The translations under genes and the position numbers were made by a program. Below, one piece after another: positions 11,322 to 19,804 of a DNA stretch of 28,585 nt; the stretch's first letter is position 1; each line of letters starts with the position of its first letter. Below the pieces are notes generated by a model. The model ran no database searches and had not been told where the DNA came from. It worked only from the letters and a program-made list of their open reading frames with translations. The DNA comes from an uncultured Mucilaginibacter sp. (lineage in GTDB: Bacteria; Bacteroidota; Bacteroidia; Sphingobacteriales; Sphingobacteriaceae), in NCBI GenBank assembly GCA_903885865.1, contig CAISKH010000264.1, forward strand, positions 1 to 28,585, given 5' to 3'.

Positions 11322-13434
11322 ACGACTTAAGGAACTCAAGAAGTCAGTCGAAGAATCACGGGAGTATTTTCGTGAAAACGTGCAACGCTATGAAAAATTC
11401 ATGCGTTTTGTTTTCCGTAGCTCGCTGGATGATACTGAAGACGGAAACGAAGAGGCGACCCTAGCCGATAGGGGAATGCCAACTATCGAGTTCAATATTC
11501 TTGAAGCGTATATATCAAGGCTTCGCGGCGAATTTGCCAAGCAACAACCCTCCCTTATGGTACGCGCCGCAGATGGCGTACCACTTTCAATGCTCGATAA
11601 ACAATTTAATGCGACCCTTGAGGTCGTTGAAGCGCATTTGCGCGCCGTATTCTTTGATGGCTCGAATGATATGTTGGAGTACAACATTTATTCAGACCTT
11701 CTAGCAGGTGGTTTTTCGGTACTTAAATGCTATACCGATTACATTAATGAGATGAGTTTTGAGCAAAATATCTGCATTGAACGGGCATTCGATCCCACTT
11801 TGTGTGTATTTGACCCATTAGCTCGAACCTCTCACAAAGGAGATGGCAGATTTTGTGGTGAACTTCACCCAATGACCAAAGGCGAATTTGAGGATAAATT
11901 CGGTGCTGATGCGCTTAAGGATATGAAGTTTACGCGGTCTTTATCAGGTTTTGATTGGTCTTTTAAAAATGAGGATGAAGAGATTGTCCTTGTTTGTGAT
12001 TTTTACGAAAAACAATGCAAAAGAGAAACTATTGTTAAACTGAGCAATGGGCATGCGATTACTGAGAAAGAATACGAAAAATTCTTGGAGGAATGGGATT
12101 CAAGGGGAATGATTGAACAACCCCCCGCTATCGTTAAGAAACGAAAGACGATGGTTGAAAAAATCATGCGTTATCGATTCTGCGAAAGCATGTTATTGGA
12201 TGTCATCGAAACTGGCTATAAGTACCTACCGCTCGTATTTGTTGATGGCAATAGCGTTAACCTTAAGGAAGGCGGCGCACATATGCAGATGACGCGTCCT
12301 TATGTTTATCATGCAATGGGAATACAAAGGCTTAAGAATCTAGCGGGACAATCCCTTGGCAATGAACTTGAAAACACTATCCAGCATAAGTTTATTGTGG
12401 CTCTTGAGTCTATCCCAGCAGATTATCAAAGTGCTTATCAAAACGTTCAAAAGGCTGATACGTTAATTTATAACCATTTCCTGGATACCAATAACCCCAC
12501 GGTTATATTGCCACCTCCTCGAGAAGTCGTACGCACGCCTATACCTCCTCAGATTGCCGAAACTTTCCGAATGTCCGATGAAATGACTCAAATTATCTTG
12601 GGTAGTTATGATGGCGCGGCAGGTCAAAATAACGGTCAGATGTCAGGGATTGCCTTTGCTCGCAGTGCGATACAAAGCAATAACGCCTCTGTTCCTTTCA
12701 TTGTTGGCTATATCAAAGGACTTAATCGCGTTGCCCAAATCATTGTGGATCTGATTCCAAAGTATTATCGAACTCCCCGAAGTCTGCCTGTTTTGCTGCC
12801 TGATGGTAAGCGTGAGTACTTTGAAATCAACAAAAAGGGTTCGTTGTATATGGACTATGATGCGAACCATCTACAAGTCAAAGTCGAAACAGGCGTTAAT
12901 TTTGCCATGCAAAAGGAAATTGCCTTACAAACCATTGTTAGCCTCAGCCAGTCCATGCCAACCTTCGGTCAGTTCTTTGGTCAGAAAGGATTACAAACGT
13001 TACTCGATAATATCGATATTCGTGGCATTGATGATCTCAAAGAAAAAGCGGTTGAGTATGAAAAGGAACAAGCCCAGATGCAGCAAATGCAGCAACAAGT
13101 ACAGATGAAGCAAATGCAAGCCCAGCAACAACAACAAGCCATGGCAATGCAGCAAGCCCAAAAAGAATTGCAGTCACCCACGCAAGCGCAGATTGAAATC
13201 ATGGCAATTCAGGAAAAAGCCCGTATTGATGCGGCAAACCTTGAGATTAAAGAGCGTGATTCTGAAACAAAATTCCTGGATGTCATGAGCAAAATACGCA
13301 ATGCAGACGTTCAAAATGAGCTAAAAATGGCAGAAATTGACGCAGAAAATACCAGGACAGCAGTTGAACATACGCTAAATGTCAGCAAACACCTACACGA
13401 AACCAGCAAAGAAAATGTAGAAAATGGAAAATAA
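11293..13434 (+). CDS. Portal protein (P22 gp1-like)
   Basis: 713 residues, close to the 725 of P22 gp1. The N-terminal part (EYFRENVQRYEKFMRFVF, then MPTIEFNILEAYISRLRGEF) and the later SGIAFARSAIQSNN and FIVGYIKGLNRVAQIIVD are typical of this portal group. The C-terminus (about 590-713) is a glutamine- and methionine-rich coiled coil (QMQQMQQQVQMKQMQ), matching the helical barrel of P22-like portals. Twelve copies would form the packaging and ejection channel. Transcribed directly after, and overlapping, the large terminase. Confidence 0.92.
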   Translation: MADIAKKHTERLKELKKSVEESREYFRENVQRYEKFMRFVFRSSLDDTEDGNEEATLADRGMPTIEFNILEAYISRLRGEFAKQQPSLMVRAADGVPLSMLDKQFNATLEVVEAHLRAVFFDGSNDMLEYNIYSDLLAGGFSVLKCYTDYINEMSFEQNICIERAFDPTLCVFDPLARTSHKGDGRFCGELHPMTKGEFEDKFGADALKDMKFTRSLSGFDWSFKNEDEEIVLVCDFYEKQCKRETIVKLSNGHAITEKEYEKFLEEWDSRGMIEQPPAIVKKRKTMVEKIMRYRFCESMLLDVIETGYKYLPLVFVDGNSVNLKEGGAHMQMTRPYVYHAMGIQRLKNLAGQSLGNELENTIQHKFIVALESIPADYQSAYQNVQKADTLIYNHFLDTNNPTVILPPPREVVRTPIPPQIAETFRMSDEMTQIILGSYDGAAGQNNGQMSGIAFARSAIQSNNASVPFIVGYIKGLNRVAQIIVDLIPKYYRTPRSLPVLLPDGKREYFEINKKGSLYMDYDANHLQVKVETGVNFAMQKEIALQTIVSLSQSMPTFGQFFGQKGLQTLLDNIDIRGIDDLKEKAVEYEKEQAQMQQMQQQVQMKQMQAQQQQQAMAMQQAQKELQSPTQAQIEIMAIQEKARIDAANLEIKERDSETKFLDVMSKIRNADVQNELKMAEIDAENTRTAVEHTLNVSKHLHETSKENVENGK

Positions 13435-13591
13435 AGAACCTAAAAGTTTTGGTGAACTGGTAAGACAATATCAAAGGGAAGGCTACAATGATAAAGAAAG
13501 TATTGAAAAGGCTTATAGAACCATGTATCCACCACCCCCACCAAAAATAGGAAAAATCAAAAAAAAGAAAATAGACCAGATAGGTAAATAA
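13424..13591 (+). CDS. 55-residue protein downstream of the portal
   Basis: The sequence starts MENKEPKSFGELVRQYQREG, has a helical middle (DKESIEKAYRTMY), a PPPPP run, and a lysine-rich tail. It overlaps the portal end by 11 bases and ends two bases before another possible start, so translation is probably coupled. There is no strong ribosome binding site of its own. Small basic proteins at this position are usual in podoviruses; the function is unknown. Confidence 0.6.
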   Translation: MENKEPKSFGELVRQYQREGYNDKESIEKAYRTMYPPPPPKIGKIKKKKIDQIGK

Positions 13592-13662
13592 CTATGGCAA
13601 TAGGATATCAAAAGCCATCACAAGGTATTTTAAATCACTTTAAAACTGCAAGGAGCGTACCG

Positions 13663-13827
13663 ATGCCACTCGTTAAAGGAGCAAAAGCCAGAACCAAACA
13701 AGGTTTTTCAAAAAATGTGAAGGCTGAAATGAAAGCCGGAAAGCCACAAAAACAAGCGGTTGCCATCGCATACAGCCAAGCCGGTGAAAATAAAAAGCCT
13801 AAAAAAAAGAAATTTTGGAAAGATTAA
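13663..13827 (+). CDS. Small basic phage protein (PQKQAVAIA family)
   Basis: 54 residues from the ATG at 13663, chosen because AAGGAG lies seven bases upstream and the product starts MPLVKGAKARTKQGFSKNVK as in its relatives; an earlier in-frame ATG at 13594 would add 23 residues. The motif KAEMKAGKPQKQAVAIAYS is typical of a widespread family of small phage proteins of unknown role. The C-terminus is lysine-rich. It may bind nucleic acid or assist assembly; this is inference. Confidence 0.75.
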   Translation: MPLVKGAKARTKQGFSKNVKAEMKAGKPQKQAVAIAYSQAGENKKPKKKKFWKD

Positions 13828-13854
13828 CCTCACTAACTCAAGGAGACTAAAACA

Positions 13855-13959
13855 ATGAAACGTAAGGAAAAAGGCAACAAACGAAAAGAAAATCATAGCG
13901 ATATCAGAGAAGATAAAAAATTAATCAAAAAAATGGTCAAAAAAGGCTCTATTAAATAA
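13855..13959 (+). CDS. 34-residue highly basic microprotein
   Basis: The sequence starts MKRKEKGNKRKENHSDIRED and ends KKMVKKGSIK. The ribosome binding site is excellent (AAGGAG). It is mostly lysine, arginine and glutamate and probably helical. It lies between the previous small basic gene and the scaffold in the head operon, so a DNA- or capsid-associated role is possible. Too short for standard gene calling. Confidence 0.55.
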   Translation: MKRKEKGNKRKENHSDIREDKKLIKKMVKKGSIK

Positions 13960-14001
13960 AAAAGACACTTGATTTTTTAAAAAAACCAGATAGGTTAAGG
14001 C

Positions 14002-14032
14002 TTGTATCTTTGCACGGAAGCAATGGATACAA
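14002..14032 (+). promoter_or_regulatory. Hairpin around a possible microprotein start
   Basis: TTGTATC (14002-14008) pairs with GATACAA (14026-14032), with inner TGC/GCA. The ATG at 14023 lies in the 3' half, so translation of the small frame could be structure-controlled. The structure may equally act as an RNA processing site before the scaffold gene. Confidence 0.4.
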
Positions 14033-14148
14033 ACCAAATCAGGAAAATGACCAAGCATTTTAATTCTTGGGTATCTACGCACCCATGCGGAAAAATGGGC
14101 GAACTCATCGAACCGAGGCTTTACCGCCATCACGCGGGTCAACAGTGA
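14023..14148 (+). CDS. Possible 41-residue protein before the scaffold
   Basis: The frame starts MDTNQIRKMTKHFNSWVSTH and contains PCGKMGELIEPRLYRHHAGQ. The residue mix is protein-like and it fills an otherwise empty 200-base gap. The ribosome binding site (CGGAAG) is poor and the start is in a hairpin. It could be a decayed gene fragment. Confidence 0.3.
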   Translation: MDTNQIRKMTKHFNSWVSTHPCGKMGELIEPRLYRHHAGQQ

Positions 14149-14161
14149 CACATCATGGAAG

Positions 14162-14866
14162 ATGTACATGGAAGAGAACAATCAAGTCGAAAATGCTGTA
14201 GATAATACGATTGCTGAACCTGAAAAAGAGAAGATGATCTCTCAATCTCAGGTTGACAAGATTATCAAGCATAAAACGTACCAAGCCGCTCAAATTCAGC
14301 GCGACATGGAAGAAAGGCATCAAAGGGAATTGGAAGCTATCCAATCTCAAAAGCAACACCAACGCAATGAAAACGTACCGCGTGACGTGGATGCTGATGC
14401 TATCTACCAGCAAGTGCAGGAAAGATTTAATCAGGAAATGCAACAACGCCAAATCAAAACTGAAATGGATCGTATTGCAAATTCTTATCTTTCTAAAATG
14501 GAGCAGGGCAAAGGTTCGTACGATGATTTTGAGGATGTTACCAAGGACTTTGACCCGACCGCCTTTCCACAGCTTACCTATCTTGTGGCTGGAATGGATA
14601 ACGCAGCGGACGTAATCTACGACCTTTCACGTAATCCCTTAAAATTAGCTGGACTTGATAGGCTCGCTGAAAAGAATCCCCGACAAGCACAGGCTGAATT
14701 GTTGAAATTATCGCGTTCGATAACTGAAAATAGACAAGCTAAAGCCGATGAGGATTCTAACAACGTTGCTGAACCTCTTGACCGTTTGCAATCTTCCCGA
14801 GTTTCTGGGAGCAACGGCAAGAAGGGTATCACCGATTTGAGAAATCAATCATGGCTTAGGGGTTAA
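14162..14866 (+). CDS. Scaffolding protein
   Basis: 234 residues, acidic and almost entirely helical, between portal and coat as expected for a scaffold. It has an N-terminal disordered acidic stretch, a long coiled coil (IQRDMEERHQRELEAIQSQ to about residue 115), a middle domain (DFDPTAFPQLTYLVAGMDNA), and a C-terminal helical and basic end (GKKGITDLRNQSWLRG) where P22-like scaffolds contact the coat. Start at 14162 or at the second ATG (14168). The function is called from position and composition rather than close similarity. Confidence 0.75.
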   Translation: MYMEENNQVENAVDNTIAEPEKEKMISQSQVDKIIKHKTYQAAQIQRDMEERHQRELEAIQSQKQHQRNENVPRDVDADAIYQQVQERFNQEMQQRQIKTEMDRIANSYLSKMEQGKGSYDDFEDVTKDFDPTAFPQLTYLVAGMDNAADVIYDLSRNPLKLAGLDRLAEKNPRQAQAELLKLSRSITENRQAKADEDSNNVAEPLDRLQSSRVSGSNGKKGITDLRNQSWLRG

Positions 14867-14893
14867 TCGCCTTATTCCGATATTCTAAGGTCG

Positions 14894-14931
14894 TTGCAAA
14901 ATATTTTCTTTGTGAAAAAGGAGTTTTGCAA
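14894..14931 (+). promoter_or_regulatory. Inverted repeat framing the coat gene ribosome binding site
   Basis: TTGCAAAA (14894-14901) and TTTTGCAA (14924-14931) are perfect 8-base complements. The ribosome binding site AAAGGAG lies in the 22-base loop, and the A of the ATG is the last base of the stem. Confidence 0.5.
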
Positions 14932-16175
14932 TGCCAGTCAATATTCTGCAACAAGTTATTACCTATAATGAATCAAACTTAGCTTTACTGTTAAACAGTT
15001 TTGCCTTTATTAGCACCGCTAATATGAAGTTTCAACGCTTCAACGATGATATCCCCAAGAATCTTGGTGACACAGTATCTTTCGACTTGCCCCCTCGTTT
15101 CACGACGACAAACAGCTTGGTTGTTAACTTCCAATCTGCTGTTCAGCGCGTTCAACAATTGACTGTTAGCCAGCAAGCCTCAACCGCTTACGAGTTCACC
15201 GCACAACAATTTATCTTCAACGTTCGTGATTATATGCGCGTTTTTGGTAAATCTGCCATTGCAGAACTCGGTACTCAGGTTGAGTCAGATGTCGCATCCT
15301 TAGCTGAAACAAACACTTTCCGTTTCTATGGTGACGGTGTTACCCCTATTTCCACCTATTTACAATTAGCCAATGCGTTAGCCTTTTTCCGTAACTTTGG
15401 TGCGGCAAAAGACAACACGATGGGTTATTTGTCTGATTTAACTTTCCCATTGATTGTTAACTCAGGTTTAAATCAGTTCACGCCTATGCGTGGTGATCGT
15501 GAGTCCATGAGTTGGGAAATCGGCGATTTTTCAAACTGCAAATGGTATCAGTCTAACTTGCTCAAAACCCATACCGCAGGTACGGAAGGCAATGCAGGTT
15601 CAGTCTTAACGGTCGTTAGCACAGTTACTAATGCAGAGGGTGGCGTTATTCAAATCACGTTCAGTGGTACGGCTGCGGCAAATGACCCCAATTCCATCCT
15701 GGCTTATGATAAGTTCCAATTTAGTGATGGTGTTGCTGGTCAAACTGATATTCGGTTCTTAACCTTTATTGGTCATAAACCCTCACAAAGTCCTGTGCAA
15801 TTTAGGGCTACTGCCAATGCTGCCAGTACGGGTGGTTCACAAGTTACGGTGAATATTTATCCTGCACTTCAAGCTGCTGCGGGACAAGACCAAAATATTA
15901 CGACACCAATTGTGGCAGGTATGCAGGTCACGGTATTACCAGATCATCGATGCGGTTTAATCATGGCTGGCAATCCTTTGTTCTTGGCTATGCCAAAACT
16001 GCCTGATGAAGTGCCTTATCCAACATCAGTACAACAAGACCCAGATAGTGGCGCGTCCATTCGTCAGTACTATGGCTCGCTCTTTGGACAAAACCAACGC
16101 GGTATGGTGCATGACATCATCTGGGGTAAAACCTTGGTAGATGAATACAGCATGATGGTTGCTTTGCCTATATAA
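14931..16175 (+). CDS. Major capsid protein (P22 coat-like)
   Basis: 414 residues, near the 430 of P22 gp5. Features: N-terminal helix (VITYNESNLALLLNSFAFI), the P22-coat-like GDTVSFDLPPRF (47-58), an HK97-like core, an inserted beta-rich region (about 225-330, TVVSTVTNAEGGVIQITF) in the place of the I-domain, and the C-terminal VHDIIWGKTLVDEY. It builds the icosahedral head with the scaffold. It has the strongest ribosome binding site of the head genes and is followed by two hairpins. Confidence 0.9.
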   Translation: MPVNILQQVITYNESNLALLLNSFAFISTANMKFQRFNDDIPKNLGDTVSFDLPPRFTTTNSLVVNFQSAVQRVQQLTVSQQASTAYEFTAQQFIFNVRDYMRVFGKSAIAELGTQVESDVASLAETNTFRFYGDGVTPISTYLQLANALAFFRNFGAAKDNTMGYLSDLTFPLIVNSGLNQFTPMRGDRESMSWEIGDFSNCKWYQSNLLKTHTAGTEGNAGSVLTVVSTVTNAEGGVIQITFSGTAAANDPNSILAYDKFQFSDGVAGQTDIRFLTFIGHKPSQSPVQFRATANAASTGGSQVTVNIYPALQAAAGQDQNITTPIVAGMQVTVLPDHRCGLIMAGNPLFLAMPKLPDEVPYPTSVQQDPDSGASIRQYYGSLFGQNQRGMVHDIIWGKTLVDEYSMMVALPI

Positions 16176-16188
16176 AGGGTTTGGGTAA

Positions 16189-16230
16189 TTTGACCAATAT
16201 ATAGAGTTCTCCTCATTGGTATTGGTCAAA
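16189..16230 (+). repeat. Long inverted repeat after the coat gene
   Basis: TTTGACCAATA (16189-16199) and TATTGGTCAAA (16220-16230) are perfect 11-base complements; GGG (16183-16185) and CCC just outside extend the stem past a three-base bulge. No T-tract follows. It probably protects or processes the coat mRNA 3' end, or binds a protein. Confidence 0.65.
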
Positions 16231-16246
16231 CCCCACTAAATGGATT

Positions 16247-16262
16247 GAGACGAAAGCGTCTC
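16247..16262 (+). terminator. Hairpin GAGACG/CGTCTC, weak terminator or mRNA stabiliser
   Basis: A perfect 6-bp stem with loop AAAG is followed by TTAACTTAATTT, a poor T-tract. With the preceding 11-bp repeat it could reduce transcription beyond the coat gene. Confidence 0.45.
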
Positions 16263-16289
16263 TTAACTTAATTTAAATGGAGTTATTTT

Positions 16290-17105
16290 ATGTCTATTCC
16301 AAATACGCCGATTGTTAATGCCGGTCTTTTATATGCCAATGGTTTGCAGCTTTCAGCACAAATCGCTATTGGAGCAATGACCCCCAAACAGGTCACTATG
16401 CAATTAGGGGCCGCAAGAAACTCTACCAATATTAACGATATTCTTTTAGAACCCACCGCAGCTACGCCTGATGCCCCTACAACTGCTGTGACACCTATTG
16501 TTATTAATGGCGCAAAAGTCGGTGCGAATGGCGTCGATGTTGCTGTATTAGTTGCCAGTAGTCTTTATGCTGTTTACATTATTGGTGATTCTACTGGTTA
16601 TCAACCAACTGCCGGTTTATTGTCCTTGAATGTATCAACACCCGTATTACCAGGTGGTTATCCATCAGGCGGTTATGATATGTATCGCCGTATAGGATGG
16701 GTACTTACTGATGGATCAGCAAATATCCTCCAATTTTGGCAATATGGAAGTGATGAAACGCGTACCTATTACTATGATGTGGGAATCAGCGTTTTATCAG
16801 CGGGTGCAGCGACTACTTTTACCCCTGTGAATCTTTCAACCGCCGTACCACCTATCGCAACTGAAGTTTTGTTGAATTATACCTTTACCGGTACAGCGAC
16901 GACTGATCTTGCTGAATTTTTGCCATATGGATCGGTTGCTACAAGTGGTATTGTTCAACTTTCTGGTGGTGTTACGACAGCGCAGGTTGGTATGGTCTGG
17001 GTTCCCATAGAACTCAATGCGGGCGTACCGACCCTTCTTTATAAGGTCACAGGTACAGCTACATTGACGTTATTGGTTGCCGGCTTTAAAGATTATATCT
17101 CTTAA
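16290..17105 (+). CDS. Phage structural protein, possible head decoration or fibre
   Basis: 271 residues, rich in Thr, Ser, Ala and Gly, beta-rich, with almost no charge clusters, as in virion surface proteins. A recognisable phage motif is YDMYRRIGWVLTDGSANILQ (about 130-149), common in uncharacterised phage structural proteins. The position between coat and gp4-like genes suggests a capsid decoration or head fibre. The ribosome binding site GGAG lies in a loop closed by AAAT/ATTT (16275-16288). A strong terminator follows the gene. Confidence 0.65.
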   Translation: MSIPNTPIVNAGLLYANGLQLSAQIAIGAMTPKQVTMQLGAARNSTNINDILLEPTAATPDAPTTAVTPIVINGAKVGANGVDVAVLVASSLYAVYIIGDSTGYQPTAGLLSLNVSTPVLPGGYPSGGYDMYRRIGWVLTDGSANILQFWQYGSDETRTYYYDVGISVLSAGAATTFTPVNLSTAVPPIATEVLLNYTFTGTATTDLAEFLPYGSVATSGIVQLSGGVTTAQVGMVWVPIELNAGVPTLLYKVTGTATLTLLVAGFKDYIS

Positions 17106-17110
17106 TGAAT

Positions 17111-17138
17111 AAGCCCTCCTTGTGGGGGCTTTATTTCT
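17111..17138 (+). terminator. Strong Rho-independent terminator
   Basis: AAGCCCTC (17111-17118) pairs with GGGGGCTT (17124-17131), with one G-U pair, around a five-base loop, followed by a T-rich tail. It separates the capsid genes from the tail-completion genes. Confidence 0.85.
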
Positions 17139-17151
17139 GGGATGTTATATG

Positions 17152-17167
17152 AGCAAAAGGACTTGCT
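17152..17167 (+). promoter_or_regulatory. Hairpin displaying the ribosome binding site (gp4-like gene)
   Basis: AGCAA (17152-17156) pairs perfectly with TTGCT (17163-17167) around AAGGAC, the ribosome binding site of the ATG at 17168. The GGA in a six-base loop is of the CsrA-target type. Confidence 0.6.
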
Positions 17168-17878
17168 ATGGCTTATACCACCAATCAATTAATTTCCAGT
17201 TCATATTATACCGCAGGGATTGTATCACGTGAATTTGAGACCGTTAGCGGTGCGCAGGTTGGCGACGGCCTGACGTGGCTAAATAATATCATCACAGAGA
17301 AAAATATTGATGAAGGCATGGTTCCCTATGAAACCACCTATAATGCCAACTTTGTTATTGGACAAGAGACTTATTTCATTCCAAATCTGATTCAAATTGA
17401 TACCTTAACGTTCTTTTTAGATGAAGTCCGTTATGCGATGAAATATGAAAAAAGAAATGCCTATTTTGGCTCTAGCCGTGTTGAAAACATACAGACGTTG
17501 CCATTTGAATGGTACTTTGAGCGGCAATTGGGAGGCGGTAATTTATCTATCTACTTTCAGCCCGATCAAAACTATCCTATGCAAATACATGGGATTTTCA
17601 ATATTCCAACCGTGGCATTGGGTCAGGATTTAACCTTGGTATTCGATGAGTTCTATACCACCTATCTACATTATTGCTTAGCAGAGCGTATGTGCGCTGA
17701 ATATGCCTATGATGTACCGCCTGGGGTTGTGAAACAGTTAGGTAAATACGAAGCCTGGATTAATAAAAACTCACGTGTGCTTGATTTGAGGCTGACTAAG
17801 ACATCTACTTTGCAGAAACGCGGCAGCTTTAATTATGCCTTCATCAACTTGGGTAAAGGATGGACTACCCCCAGTTAG
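17168..17878 (+). CDS. Tail accessory / head completion protein (P22 gp4-like)
   Basis: 236 residues. The N-terminal TNQLISSSYYTAGIVSRE, then GLTWLNNIITEKNID, and the C-terminal helical part with YLAERMCAEYAY-type sequence (YCLAERMCAEYAYDVPPGVV) match gp4-type tail accessory factors, which plug the portal and start tail assembly; P22 gp4 is shorter (166 residues). The next gene is gp10-like, as in P22. Expression may be controlled at the hairpin over its ribosome binding site. Confidence 0.8.
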   Translation: MAYTTNQLISSSYYTAGIVSREFETVSGAQVGDGLTWLNNIITEKNIDEGMVPYETTYNANFVIGQETYFIPNLIQIDTLTFFLDEVRYAMKYEKRNAYFGSSRVENIQTLPFEWYFERQLGGGNLSIYFQPDQNYPMQIHGIFNIPTVALGQDLTLVFDEFYTTYLHYCLAERMCAEYAYDVPPGVVKQLGKYEAWINKNSRVLDLRLTKTSTLQKRGSFNYAFINLGKGWTTPS

Positions 17879-17888
17879 AGGAACGGCT

Positions 17889-19472
17889 ATGCCAGTTAAT
17901 AACGCCCAGCAAGTACCTGTCAATGTGGTGGGAAGCTCTACATTTGGGAGATATCCCAAGATTTCACTTGAGAAAACATTCAATATGTTTATCTCAGATG
18001 AATGGCTTATCAATTATGCTGGATTTCAAAAATCCGCCCAAATCCTACCCGCTGGTGAAGGGCGTGCGTTGTTTCATTCAATACGTGGTCAATTTCTCAT
18101 TTCCGTTGTATCCAGTACTGTCTACAAATTAGGTGCAAACTTATCCCCGCAATTTATCGCAAATATCGAAACCAATACCGGTGAGGTCTTTATTGATGAA
18201 AATTTATCGAGCCAGATTTGTATTGTGGATGGGCAATCGGCTTATATCTACAATTATGAAAATGACACGTTTACCCAGCAAACACTTACTTTTCTTGGTA
18301 ATCCAATCATTCCCAATTATGTGTGTTATCACAACACCTTCTTTTTAATCGCTTCGTCAATTGGCAGCATTAATTCACAAAATTGGTATGCCTTTGAATA
18401 TGGTAGCGCAACGACCATTACACTTAACACGCAATTTAGCTTACAAACCAAGCCAGACAGTGCCATTGCGGTTAAACGAGTGCCTGGACGTGGCAATAAT
18501 GTCATTGTATTTGGTTCAACGGTCGCCGAAGTTTGGACACAAGTGGGTGATATTGAAAACTATCGAAGGATTCAGTCATTTAATATTGATAGTGGTACTG
18601 TGTCTGTGGCAACGATTGCCGCAAATGAGGAGTATGTGGTCTGGTTAGCGCAAAACGAGAATAATGCACCGTCTATCTTTATGAGTGATGGTTCATCGGT
18701 AAAGCGTATCTCATCAGATGGCATTGATTACTTAATGCAGACAATCGTACATCCCGAACAGTCGACGGCTTTCTTTTTCAGACAAGATGGGCATTTGTTC
18801 TATCAACTAACATTTTTCAATGAGAATGATAATTTATCGTTGTTTTATGATTTTACGACCACTAAATTCTTTCATGTTACCGATCAGGATTTAAACTTCC
18901 ATCCAGCACGCCAAATTGTCTATTTCAATGAAGATACTTATTTTGTATCGCTTAATGATGCAAGCATTTATCAGATGGGAACGCAGTTTGTGACTTACAA
19001 CTACAATCTTGACCATACGTTGTTTGGCGATGTGATTCCCAGAATACGCATTTGCAAAGAGATTAAGCTTGATAATTCAGCGCGTTTTAGGGTGGGCGAG
19101 TTTACTTTTTGGATAGAACAAGGCGTTACGGATTCCTATTTAATCACACCGCAAGAGAACATGTGCAGTGGATTGTTGATAACTGAAACGGGCGAGATAC
19201 AAATCGTAACTGAGACAGGCATTCCTATATTGGCAGAGGATGGATCATGTGTTGGCGTCTTTGATATCCCACGTGTTGATATGTCGTTTTCTAAGAATGG
19301 CAATCAATCGTTTAGCAATGTGGTGGGTAAAAACCTCAATTCACAGGGAAATTACAGAAATCAAATACGATGGCATAGGATGGGTCAGGCGAACGAATTT
19401 ACCGTACAACTGAGATTCTGGGGATTTCAACGGTTCGTTGTCAAAGACGGCGTAGCGCAGGTGATTTTATGA
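17889..19472 (+). CDS. Packaged DNA stabilisation protein (P22 gp10-like)
   Basis: 527 residues from the ATG at 17889, chosen because AGAGGA lies about eight bases upstream; an earlier in-frame start at 17835 lies inside the previous gene. The beginning VPVNVVGSSTFGRYPKISLE and the repeated beta-propeller-like segments (SIRGQFLISVVSSTVYKLG, VVWLAQNENNAPSIFMSDG, then FFFRQDGHLFYQLTF) are typical of gp10. It closes the portal-gp4 channel after packaging. P22 gp10 is 472 residues; the extra length lies towards the C-terminus. Its stop overlaps the next start (ATGA). Confidence 0.85.
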   Translation: MPVNNAQQVPVNVVGSSTFGRYPKISLEKTFNMFISDEWLINYAGFQKSAQILPAGEGRALFHSIRGQFLISVVSSTVYKLGANLSPQFIANIETNTGEVFIDENLSSQICIVDGQSAYIYNYENDTFTQQTLTFLGNPIIPNYVCYHNTFFLIASSIGSINSQNWYAFEYGSATTITLNTQFSLQTKPDSAIAVKRVPGRGNNVIVFGSTVAEVWTQVGDIENYRRIQSFNIDSGTVSVATIAANEEYVVWLAQNENNAPSIFMSDGSSVKRISSDGIDYLMQTIVHPEQSTAFFFRQDGHLFYQLTFFNENDNLSLFYDFTTTKFFHVTDQDLNFHPARQIVYFNEDTYFVSLNDASIYQMGTQFVTYNYNLDHTLFGDVIPRIRICKEIKLDNSARFRVGEFTFWIEQGVTDSYLITPQENMCSGLLITETGEIQIVTETGIPILAEDGSCVGVFDIPRVDMSFSKNGNQSFSNVVGKNLNSQGNYRNQIRWHRMGQANEFTVQLRFWGFQRFVVKDGVAQVIL

Positions 19473-19792
19473 GTATTCCTACGCTACCAGCATTTTTTGA
19501 TATGTATTATACGGAAAAAGACGGTAGGTTAACGGCAGATGGTTATCTTTATAACGATCAAACATTTCAAGCATTAAATCTTGCGGTTATATTGCTGAAT
19601 GGCTTGATTAATAGTGCTATTATCAATGGTGTTATTGTTAATAATGGTGTGCAGTTCCCACAAAAAACGACAGCAGAAATAACGGCTCTTGAGCCAAATG
19701 CCACGGATGGCACGGTATGGTTTAACACCGATGTATCAAAGTTGCAGGTTAAAACCGCAGCGGGTGTGATTGAAACCATTACCAGCGTATAG
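19469..19792 (+). CDS. Small tail protein at the tail-needle position
   Basis: 107 residues, overlapping the gp10-like gene by four bases. It starts MSIPTLPAFFDMYYTEKDGR and ends with a fibre-type motif (DGTVWFNTDVSKLQVKT). In P22 the gene after gp10 encodes the tail needle gp26, but this protein lacks the long trimeric coiled coil, so it is perhaps a short plug or fibre-tip protein. The assignment to the virion is fair, the exact role unknown. Confidence 0.55.
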   Translation: MSIPTLPAFFDMYYTEKDGRLTADGYLYNDQTFQALNLAVILLNGLINSAIINGVIVNNGVQFPQKTTAEITALEPNATDGTVWFNTDVSKLQVKTAAGVIETITSV

Positions 19793-19800
19793 GGAGATAC
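19787..19800 (+). promoter_or_regulatory. Hairpin displaying the ribosome binding site (ejection gene)
   Basis: GTAT (19787-19790) pairs with ATAC (19797-19800) around AGGGAG, the ribosome binding site of the ATG at 19805. GUAUAGGGAGAU matches nine of twelve positions of the CsrA consensus. Confidence 0.5.
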
Positions 19801-19804
19801 AATT

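Noticed and set aside
14153..14452. Leftward frame opposite the scaffold gene
   Set aside because: Leucine/phenylalanine-rich antisense shadow of a coiled-coil gene.
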